Shown here: piece by piece, positions 55,379-64,000 of the stretch
Layout: the number at the start of each line of letters is the position of its first letter
How positions within the stretch are numbered: the first letter of the stretch is position 1
DNA from: Prorocentrum cordatum
Taxonomy: Eukaryota; Sar; Dinophyceae; Prorocentrales; Prorocentraceae
Assembly (NCBI GenBank): GCA_963575745.1
Contig: CAUYUJ010009557.1
Span: forward strand, 1,094,684 to 1,158,683
DNA: 64,000 bases
Reading direction: 5' to 3'
Translations under genes and position numbers: made by a program
The notes under the pieces: generated by a model
What the model was told of the DNA's origin: nothing
The model's input: only the letters and a program-made list of their open reading frames with translations
Database searches by the model: none

Positions 55379-55649
55379 AGTTTGAAAAAAAAGGGGGCTG
55401 GGAGGCCCTGCCAACAGCTTCGCCTCAGGCGAAGCCAGGCTCCAGCTCGGTTCTATCGTAGCAGCGAAGATCCCAATGCAAGAGGAAATGTCATCTCAAG
55501 TAAGCGGGAATACCTTTTAGTTTTGATAGCGATAGCGTGCCTCGCGGTGAGTCGCAATCGAATCTAGGCGGCCGGCCGCTTTGAGCCAAGGCGGCCGCGG
55601 GTGCACCCTCGCTTCCACTCCTTACGTCCCCCAGCTCGCTTTAGAGTCA
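55379..55649 (-). repeat. Copia 5' LTR
   Basis: About 271 bp. Similar to 26688-26915 and to the duplicate 61755-62025. It contains a 19-nt perfect palindrome, GCTTCGCCTCAGGCGAAGC (about 55419-55437), within an insert absent from the 3' LTR, and an SL-like segment at 55579-55600 flanked by GGCCG palindromes. Confidence 0.75.
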
Positions 55650-56901
55650 TGTATCTGCCGCCGTGCCCTGAGGCGCGAGCTGGGATGTCCTCAAGACCTT
55701 TCGGGCTATCCGAATTAAGTGTGGTAAGTAGTCTGTAAAGGGCCTACAACCGGGAGTTGCGGGCACTCTCGGGCACTGTTGGGAGTGACTCGCGTAAATT
55801 GTCAAGAGATCAGCAGCGCTCTGTTCGGGGCATGCATGTCCACCATGGCCAAAGACGGCCCCTAGGACCGTCCTCGAGCCCTCTTGGGCGCCTCCTGGGC
55901 CGTCTTGGAGGCCATGAAAGGCGGCTCAAGATGCCAAAGTCCTCAACCTGTTTGACCTGCAAAGCGTCCAAGACGGCCCAACGGGCGCCCAATATCCTTC
56001 CAGAATGGCCCAAGAGCTCGCAAGGGGCCCCCGAGGAGCCCCCAGAGGCCTCCAAGAGGCCCCCGAGACGCACCCAGAGGCTTCCGAGAGGGGTCCCCCA
56101 ATATATTCTCACAAACAATCAGAGGGCCTCTAACCGACAACCCGAGCATGGTGGGATGGGCCGAAGGCCACCAGATCCGCCGCCCCCTGTGGCTTGCCAT
56201 GGGGGTGCACGGCGTGCCAAATTTTGGTTCAGCATTCCAAATTTGGGCCCAGAGTCGGCCCAAGGAGGCCCGAAAGACGGCCCCCGACGGCGTCAGACGG
56301 GCCAGGCACGCCCTCAGACGGTCAAAGAGCCCCCGAAGGAGCCTCCAAAGCCCCCAAGAGGCCCCAGAAGCCCTCACGAGGCCTCCAAGAGGCCCCCAGG
56401 AAGCTCCCAGGAGGCCTCAAGAGCACCTACTCCGAGAAGCTCCCAAGAGATCTCCTCATCCTCCTTTCTCCCCCCTTCTCCTCGTCACTCTTCTGTCCAC
56501 AAATGTTCATCAAAACGTTTCCACGACGGCTGGGGGAGCACGTAGTCTGATAGCTTGGCCGAGCTCTGGCCGCAACGTTCGTCCACGTAGGCGCTACTGA
56601 AAGGCAGGGGGCTGCGGTGGTTCGCTGTAGGCGTCTTCGATGGATCATGAGATCGGTAGATCGTGAAATCGAAAGATAGATAAACCGATTGAGGTTACTC
56701 GATGGGCGGCAACGGTTGTCCTGATGGTTGCCCAGCCGATTGCTCTCCCAAATCCTCGTGGTTGGCCTTCGGCCAGTCTTACATGTGTGCCTCAGGGGTC
56801 CCGATCAGACCCACTAATCAAAGGACACCCTTCGCGTGAAAAAGACATGTGACGCGAATGGGTGCAGCCTTCGGTTTGCGATGTGCGCCGGATCTGGTCC
56901 G

Positions 56902-56942
<41 letters not shown>

Positions 56943-57090
56943 AATATGTATGTACGTAGATGTGCATCTCGACGTGTCTGTATCGATCTCAATCGCAATA
57001 AACAGATCTCCCATGTTCGTCTGTATCTATCCCTCTCACTGAAGAACGGTCTCGCGACACGTCTACCGATCTCACTATACGTTGATAGTA
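55650..57090. other. Right flank of Copia LTR, unit 1
   Basis: Contains a CCAAGACGGCC array (55850-56440), then a stretch without recognised genes, a (TC)n tract at about 56905-56941 and AT-richer sequence to the unit end. Nothing coding seen. Confidence 0.6.
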
Positions 57091-57099
57091 ACATCCGGA

Positions 57100-57755
57100 A
57101 CATACTCCCACGGCGGCGTCCAGTTGGCACTAGGGAGGTCTATGCCATCCCTCCGCGTGCTCTGAGCGGCCTCGCGCATCTGCCAGTACATCCACTCCTG
57201 CAGACCAACTAAACTTCTCTGTGTGGCGTGTTGGTCTGGAATAGCAGGTTGCCCCGCAATTGGGCGTGGCGATGCAAATGGCGATGTTGCCTGTAGAGCC
57301 TGGTAGAGCTGCGGATCCATACGGATACTTTGGAGTCTCGCCTGCAGATTGTTGTTGCTCTTGGCACTCTGTGGAGTACCACATGGTGTAGCAGCTCTGC
57401 TCATAGGAGCGAGCGAAGCAAGATGCCCTGCAAGTACTGGCACCTGTTGAACCTGGGCACGCCACGGGTCATTAGCGTAGAACGTGTCAGTAGGCGTAAT
57501 GCGATTCGGCGTAATACCCGTCGCATCAGCGCTCGGAACCTGCATCCATGATCCACCAGACCCCCCTGCAGGTGCCCCCGCATGGCATGCGTTCATCATG
57601 GGCACATGTGAGAATACAGTCGGAAGCGGATCGGGACACTTCAAGTTGTAGGGGGTATATGGAATAATCCAATTCCTCAAAAATGATGCATCATTGCGAG
57701 TCTCGTACATATCATCAATCCTAGTACTCGTGTACGGCTGGTTGCCGCCCTTCAA
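57100..57755 (-). CDS. Copia linker, duplicate
   Basis: Same Pro/Gln/Ala-rich linker as 50748-51400, open here for 226 codons because the 31 nt deleted in unit 1 are still present. It is cut at the duplication junction. Micro-hairpins at 57244, 57418 and 57568. Confidence 0.5.
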
Positions 57756-57824
57756 ACATATAAAGACTTATCCACGCCTGCCCCGCGCGATTGCGCTGAG
57801 AAGTGCGATTTGACAAGACCCCGA

Positions 57825-58682
57825 TCAACTGGACGATGCGTGTGTGTGTGTGTGTGGGGGGATCCTACCATTACGGCCTGCTGTCATGACGATATCATTC
57901 GCCGAGCGCCATACTGGAATGTTGCCCCGAATCAAGTTCTCCCAGCTAACCATGAAGAGGACCTCAGAATCCATGCGTAAACCAGATTGGATTCTATTGT
58001 CACCAGGAAGGTATGGGCATCCATGCACGCACTGTCTGCCCCTCTTCTTACTGGTGTCGTCGGCGCGACAAGATAGCCCAATGCTGAGAATACTTGGTAG
58101 ATTCTCCCATTGAGCTCCATGAGTGAAATACCGAGGTGCCCCAGGAGCTGATAGGTCAGTGGTGCTCGGATATAAGGATTCGGGGCACCCGAGGCCAGGG
58201 CCGCAGCGCCCGTTGGTCGGGCGGATGGAGTAGGCGTCGCAGGTCATATCAGAACACCTCATCCTCTTACTATGCAGCCTGTTCTTTGTCATTCCAGACT
58301 CGTCTATCATGCCGATGAGCTCCAAGGCAGCTTGGGCCTGATACGCCCACTGACGACGTTTAAGCAGGCGGCGTACCGTGTCGAGATGCTTGGGGCAGTA
58401 CCTTTCACATTCTTCTGCAGGCCATGTATTGAGTAGCCGAGATAAGTCTGCCCAACCGTCGTAAACGACATATGCCGTAACTTAGCGAATGAAGCTGCCT
58501 GACAAGTGACCCTTGTGAAATGGTTTGTGACGAAGGGCTGTTGTCAGCCACTCAGACACCTCGCGTAGTTCTCCATACTGGAACCTCGGCCTGCGAACAT
58601 TGTCCGCGCTGAGGGCGCTCTTCAAATATCCCTTCTCTGAATCCAACGTGAGGGCGGGGCGCTTCAACAGGATGTTGCGCAC
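57825..58682 (-). pseudogene. Tpt1/KptA-like domain, duplicate with stop
   Basis: Same domain as 51449-52306, but codon 67 (Glu, GAA) is TAA, separating the RH motif from the rest. All downstream motifs (THGT, VHGCPYLPGDNR, ANDIVMT) are unchanged. The stop therefore arose after the duplication. Confidence 0.8.
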
Positions 58683-59631
58683 TCTTGGGCGCGCGCGTGC
58701 ACCTTCGTCAGCGCGGGCAGCAGCGTCGCTGCGGCAGGGAGGTAGTCATTTTCCGTCAGCCGCTTGTCGCATGGCGTCTTGTTAGGGTCAGCACAATAGC
58801 CCCGACCATCTCCATGTGACCAAACCCACGGCGTTCTGGTGAAATTCGGGCTTCTTGATGGGCGTCTCATGGAGCAGCCAAGCCTGTGACCGGCATAGCT
58901 GGGGCATGTGCAGCAAACGCCTCGGCAACGCTTTCGATCCTCGATGGTGGCCCCTCTATGATCACGCGCGATCAGCTTTCCCTGCGATTTGGTATGTCCC
59001 TTCTTCGAGCGAATGATTTCGCTAGCATCATTTCGCTTGGCTTGGCGAAGAATGCCCGTGTCGGATCCGATGTTCGTTCCAACCTCTGTTCAACCAGTAT
59101 TCCATCTGATCAGCAGGCATGCGCTGACGGGCCACTCCAGATGCATCCCAACCTTTAAACGCTGTGCTTCACACTCTGAATCTCCTTCTCCGCGACGTTG
59201 ATGACCTTGAGGCGGGTTTCCCCGCAGACGTCCTCTCCTTGTGGGAGTATACGCTCTTGGCGCCCCCCCTGGCGGGCCACTCGAAGCCCCCGCTTCAGGA
59301 AGATGAGGGCGCTGGGAGCCGCTCGAACGAGCACCACTTGAGCGGGCTCGCGCCCGATCCGGTGAGAAACTAGGAGCTCGACCGCGACGTGCCACGCGGT
59401 CATCATCTCCCTGTTCGTCCTCGTCGTCCATTGGCGGAAGACTTGGGTCGTCGTGATATTCCTTCTCCCTCATGAAGGGCACGCGGCTCGGCGATTGCCT
59501 CGGACTGCTAGCGGGCCGATCTGACGCAACAAAAGAAAACTGAATTATTCATTATGTCCAAGCCCATGCTGAATACGCTCAGATAGGTCACCAGCGTCAC
59601 GCGGGCTTCCCCGCAATGGATGACCATCGAT

Positions 59632-61680
59632 TCATTCCATGTTTGTTGGATTTCCAAGCACCCGAGGATAAAGCACGGCATGTGCTTCTTCATCCGTCGC
59701 GGGAATGGTAGAATCAGAGTCCGCGGGCGCCCCCGCCATGTCAAAATCACCTTCGACGGTCATGTGGGAGTTCTTGACATCCTCAATATCTGCAGTTTGC
59801 CATGCGAGGGGTACACCCAGCCACTTTGCCAAATCGATATCGCCGTGGCCAGTGAAACACGTCCTCGAACAGCTCGCCGGCGTAATTCTCGAGGTTCATA
59901 CTGGCACATAGATACCAAGCAGCCATGAAATGAATGACTGTGGCTGAGCCGTCAGCAGGGTCGGCCAAAAGCGACTCCCAGTCGACGCACTGCATGTCGG
60001 AGCCCGTTTGAGCCAAATGTATTGACGGACCCCTGCCTCTTCCATCGCCTTGGGGGCATATGTCGCACTCCACGGTTTTACCGTTGGCATCCTTTGGATT
60101 TCCTCGTCGTCCTTTACCTTTACCTGATGTATGCCTACGGTTCCTGCCAGCACCTTCAAACATTTCTGCGTACTGGGTCCCAGTAAGAGGCGCTAGGAAT
60201 GCAAGTATGCCTCAACCGTGTAGTCGTCGACGCTTACCTTTGCCTTTCCTTCGACCCTTGCCTTTTCCTCTGAGTGTCCGCCGTGCCATGCGTCTTGCCC
60301 TTCTGACTGGTTCCTCTATGAATCTCCACCAACGACGCTTGTGCTTTTGATAGCCCAACAAGAACCTCTGAGCTTGCTGCTCTTCGGAAAAGGTATGTGG
60401 GCATATCAGAGTCGTCCAAAGCGGTAGCTTCATCCTCAGAAGACGCATCGGCATCGGTGCCGGAGTCGAAGTCGGACTCGGCAGGTTGCCCCGCAGAGCC
60501 CATTAGTGTCATTGCTTGCACAGGGAAGACCGCATCGGGTGGTCCCCTAGATCTGGCCCAGGGGTCTTGAGACCCCGAGGCCGCTCCGCCATTCTGCGCC
60601 AACAATGTGGTGGTCTCAGTCGGCGGCATATCATCGTTCCAGGCGTTGTTAGCATGTCGCCCTGCGTTGGCCTCTGCATGGAAGGTCTCGGCTCGGTGAC
60701 ACCGACTAAAAAATACCACCAATTTTGCCAGGGGTCCTCTCACAGCTATGTGAGCATATGACCTCATACGTTCGAGGACAGCATCAAATTGTGCTTGGTC
60801 CCTCGGTATATGGTGGTTCAGAGGCTGCAGGAGTTGCTGTGTCCGCGACACCCCCACTCCAAGATCTCTGAGTAATATTGCTGCTAATATCTGGAAGTTG
60901 GGGATGTTGAAGCGGGCGGTTTCAGCTTCATAGCGGACTATCTCGATCCGAGCTAACGTCTGGTCGATTAGTTCTCCCGCGTGGACACGAGAGTCAATGA
61001 AAACCGTGCCGGAGTTAAGTAAACGTTCCCCTTCCAGGTTCTCGAACTTCGTACTTAAGAGGAACATAATGTAGGTGACGCCGTCGGTGTGGCGACCAGC
61101 TATATTGACACCAACATGGATGACTGCGGGGGGGGGGCTCTCGTGGCTCTGGTCCGTGCGAGCCCTCCAAGACCGCGTTGTACTGCGGCGGCCTGTTGGG
61201 AGGGTGTCATGGTCACGTGGATCCAGGCGTCTACCTCGCGGACAAACTCGCGAAATGGTACCTGACCAGCAGGATCCCAATTGGGGCCAGTCGTTCTAGC
61301 GTCGTCACCGCCCCGCATATGTCCCACCGCACATCCCAGAGCGACCCATACGAGCCCAGAGATAGTGACCCCAATCCAATGGCCTCGTAGGTCGTATTCG
61401 GGTGTAATCGGTGGAGACTTGTGTTTTGTCGTCGTAAGTCTGCGCAGGGTCGGAGGCGGCAGTATATCGTATCGCGTGCTTCCATGCGTGATGTCTTCGA
61501 AGAAATTGCCAATTGGAGTAGGTGGGTGGACTTCAGGAGTGTAATAACGCAGAGATGTAGACTATGAGTAAGAGACTTCCGCTGACGCAGAGGTGTCGCT
61601 GCAAGCTTCCTTGCGGTACTGCGTATCTATGTACATTCCTCCGCGTAGTGCCAGTGCACCCTGATGTTCCACCATATCTG
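59632..61680 (-). pseudogene. Copia gag, duplicate
   Basis: Nearly identical to 53257-55299, with added damage: a TAG in the N-terminal region at about 61563 (Tyr to stop), a longer G run near 61130, and a frameshift near 60390 in the acidic region. Confidence 0.8.
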
Positions 61681-61754
61681 TAGTCCACCATTTAGTGCCG
61701 TGGATGGTGAGGAGTAGAGCTAGAGCTGACCACCATAGGCCAGCTCCGCTACCA

Positions 61755-62025
61755 AGTTTGAAAAAAAAGGGGGCTGGGAGGCCCTGCCAACAGCTTCGCC
61801 TCAGGCGAAGCCAGGCTCCAGTTCGGTTCTATCGTAGCAGCGAAGATCCCAATGCAAGAGGAAATGTCATCTCAAGTAAGCGGGAATACCTTTTAGTTTT
61901 GATAGCGATAGTGTGCCTCGCGGTGAGTCGCAATCGAATCTAGGCGGCCGGCCGCTTTGAGCCAAGGCGGCCGCGGGTGCACCCTCGCTTCCACTCCTTA
62001 CGTCCCCCAGCTCGCTTTAGAGTCA
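61755..62025 (-). repeat. Copia LTR, duplicate
   Basis: Copy of 55379-55649 with its PBS at about 61743-61754. SL-like segment at 61955-61976. A few substitutions only. Confidence 0.85.
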
Positions 62026-64000
62026 TGTATCTACCGCCGTGCCCTGAGGCGCGAGCTGGGAGTTCCTCAAGACCTTTCGGGCTATCCGAATTAAGTGTGG
62101 TAAATAGTCTGTAAAGGGCCTACAACCGGGAGTTGCGGGCACTCTCGGGCACTGTTGGGAGTGACTCGCGTAAATTTTCCAGAGACCAGCAGCGCTCTGT
62201 TCGGGGCATGCATGTCCACCATGGCCAAAGACGGCCCCTAGGACCGTCCTCGAGCCCTCTTGGGCGCCTCCTGGGCCGTCTTGGAGGCCATGAAAGGCGG
62301 CTCAAGATGCCAAAGTCCTCAACCTGTTTGACCTGCAAAGCGTCCAAGACGGCCCAACGGGCGCCCAATATCCTTCCAGAATGGCCCAAGAGCTCGCAAG
62401 AGGCCCCCGAGGAGCCCCCAGAGGCCTCCAAGAGGCCCCCGAGACGCACCCAGAGGCTTCCGAGAGGGGTCTCCCAATATATTCTCACAAGCAATCAGGG
62501 GGCCTCTAACCGACAACCCGAGCATGGTGGGATGGGCCGAAGGCCACCAGATCCGCCGCCCCCTGTGGCTTGCCATGGGGGTGCACGGCGTGCCAAATTT
62601 TGGTTCAGCATTCCAAACGGCCTTCGACCCAACGCCCCGCCGGCCATCTGGAAAGCCGCATAAAAGACCTCAACGTGCACAACAAACAGTCCCCGGCCAA
62701 GATGGCCCAAGATGGCAGCCGAGATGCCTCCAAGACGGCGAAAATAACTCCAAGACGGGCCGAGATCCCCCAAGATGACCACGCCCAGTACGACCCAACA
62801 GGCCTCCAAGACGGCCCAAGCGGCCTCCAGGAGGACCTTCAGGAAGGCCCGAAAATGCCCAATTCAGTTTTTTTCCCCAAAGATGTTTGAAGGATTTTGG
62901 CGTTTGCCACTTTTCGGCTTTCTGGCGTCCCAAGGCGACCCCAGAGGCCACCACGATGGCCCAAAGAACGCCCAAGAGGCCTCCGAGATGGCCCCTGACG
63001 GCCCAAGGGGCCCCCAAGACGGCCCAGGAGACCTCCAAGACGCCCAAGATGGTCTCCAAGACTGCCCTGAAGCGCCCCAAGAGGGCCCAGAGTCGGCCCA
63101 AGGAGGCCCGAAAGACGGCTTCCGACGGCGTCAGACGGGCCAGGCACGCCCTCAGACGGTCAAAGAGCCCCCGAAGGAGCCTCCAAAAGCCCCCAAGAGG
63201 CCCCAGAAGCCCTCACGAGGCCTCCAAGAGGCCCCCAGGAAGCTCCCAGGAGGCCTCAAGAGTACCTACTCCGAGAAGCTCCCAAGAGATCTCCTCATCC
63301 TCCTTTCTCCCCCCTTCTCCTCGTCACTCTTCTGTCCACAAATGTTCATCAAAACGTTTCCACAACGGCTGGGGGAGCACGTAGTCTGATAGCTTGGCCG
63401 AGCTCTGGCCGCAACGTTCGTCCACGTAGGCGCTACTGAAAGGCAGGGGGCTGCGGTGGTTCGCTGTAGGCGTCTTCGATGGATCATGAGATCGGTAGAT
63501 CGTGGAATCGAAAGATAGATAAACCGATTGAGGTTACTCGATGGGCGGCAACGGTTGTCCTGATGGTTGCCCAGCCGATTGCTCTCCCAAATCCTGGTGG
63601 TTGGCCTTCGGCCAGTCTTACATGTGTGCCTCAGGGGTCCCGATCAAACCCACTAATCAAAGGACACCCTTCGCGTGAAAAAGACATGTGACGCGAATGG
63701 GTGCAGCCTTCGGTTTGCGATGTGCGCCGGATCTGGTCCGAGATCTCTGTCTCTCTCTCTCTCTCTAAATATGTATGTACGTAGATGTGCATCTCGACGT
63801 GTCTGTATCGATCTCAATCGCAATAAACAGATCTCCCATGTTCGTCTGTATCTATCCCTCTCACTGAAGAACGGTCTCGCGACACGTCTACCGATCTCAC
63901 TATATGTTGATAGTATGACCGATCTACCGACCGCACTATATTTGCCCGCCGACTCCACTATCTATCGACCTCACTACCCATATGTCCAAGTGGATGGCCA
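62026..64000. other. Right flank of Copia LTR, unit 2, and window end
   Basis: CCAAGACGGCC array (62220-63290) including the 462-nt segment with an AT-rich core (about 62855-62930) like those at 21.8-22.6 kb. A shorter (TC)n at 63745-63766. From 63916 the sequence is unique in this window, with TATCTATCGACC-like motifs. No gene seen. Confidence 0.6.

Larger units (their letters stand above)
44690..55649 (-). mobile_element. Copia retrotransposon, 5' half with extra modules
   Basis: Minus-strand order: 5' LTR (55649-55380), PBS (55378-55367), gag (55299-53257), Arg-rich region, Tpt1-like domain (52306-51449), Pro-rich linker with RING finger (51400-49570), protease (49222-48600), methyltransferase-like region (48263-45674), integrase zinc finger and core (45290-44697). 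It then stops at the Merlin right end. RT and RNase H are found at 28.8-27.1 kb. The extra modules make the element about 14 kb when joined, about three times a usual Copia. Confidence 0.8.
50748..57091. repeat. Tandem segmental duplication, unit 1
   Basis: 6.34 kb covering the Copia linker, Tpt1-like domain, gag, LTR and right flank. The second unit (57093-63915) is nearly identical, with few differences per kb in the stretches compared. Confidence 0.95.
57093..63915. repeat. Tandem segmental duplication, unit 2
   Basis: Begins at ATCCGGAAC after a 2-nt junction filler (AC). Relative to unit 1 it keeps a 31-nt stretch (57409-57439) that unit 1 lost, and has about 462 extra nt at 62617-63085. 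Homology ends at 63915. Confidence 0.95.

Noticed and set aside
1-64000. CRISPR arrays or bacterial operons suggested by repeated units
   Set aside because: Repeats are contiguous satellites without unique spacers, and the coding content is eukaryotic transposable elements.

Overview
This window looks like nuclear DNA from a dinoflagellate. The exact species cannot be read from the sequence, but the style resembles Prorocentrum or Symbiodiniaceae-type genomes. The evidence is (i) relics of the 22-nt dinoflagellate spliced leader (SL) fused to the 5' ends of two minus-strand coding regions, one with a single mismatch at 23944-23965 and one with two mismatches at 4023-4044; (ii) Copia, LINE and Merlin-type elements of the kind found in dinoflagellates; (iii) large amounts of GC-rich satellite and microsatellite DNA; and (iv) the fact that every coding region I can recognise lies on the minus strand. 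I find no intact conserved host gene, no rRNA or tRNA gene, and nothing bacterial. Most long open frames in the window are artefacts of repeats.

Layout. 0.6-4.04 kb: a decayed LINE-type retrotransposon (zinc ribbon, reverse transcriptase, RNase H) with an SL relic at its 5' end, followed by a 1.2-kb trinucleotide microsatellite. 5.3-22.8 kb: repeat-dominated DNA, including two families of small inverted-repeat elements, a foldback, an 88-91-bp satellite, a GGCTGA satellite with an almost exact 240-bp internal duplication, a TATG microsatellite, an 18-bp minisatellite of 1.5 kb, and CCAAGACGGCC arrays with a period near 350 bp. 22.86-23.97 kb: a retroposed, SL-tagged pseudogene of a membrane protein with a HET/TIR-like domain.

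26.7-55.65 kb: a Copia LTR retrotransposon split by nested material. The 3' half (LTR, RNase H, RT, integrase) is at 26.7-30.8 kb. The 5' half (integrase, methyltransferase-like region, protease, RING finger, a Tpt1/KptA-like RNA 2'-phosphotransferase domain, gag, PBS, LTR) is at 44.7-55.65 kb. Rejoined it would be about 14 kb, very large for Copia. Between the halves sits a block (HET-like pseudogene, Copia fragment, 5-kb Merlin-like DNA transposon) that occurs twice in tandem. The transposon carries a DDE transposase gene and a second gene for a P-loop ATPase-like protein, with a conserved 17-bp-arm hairpin between them. 50.75-63.9 kb: the 5' end of the Copia element and its flank are duplicated in tandem (unit about 6.3 kb).

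The most unusual signals are about 20 short hairpins (GCRGG-N4-CCYGC) scattered through the Copia coding sequence, mostly read in frame as Ala-Gly-x-Pro-Ala; the extra RNA-repair, RING and methyltransferase-like modules in the Copia polyprotein; and the two-gene Merlin-like transposon. Homology calls are from pattern recognition of motifs; no database search was run.
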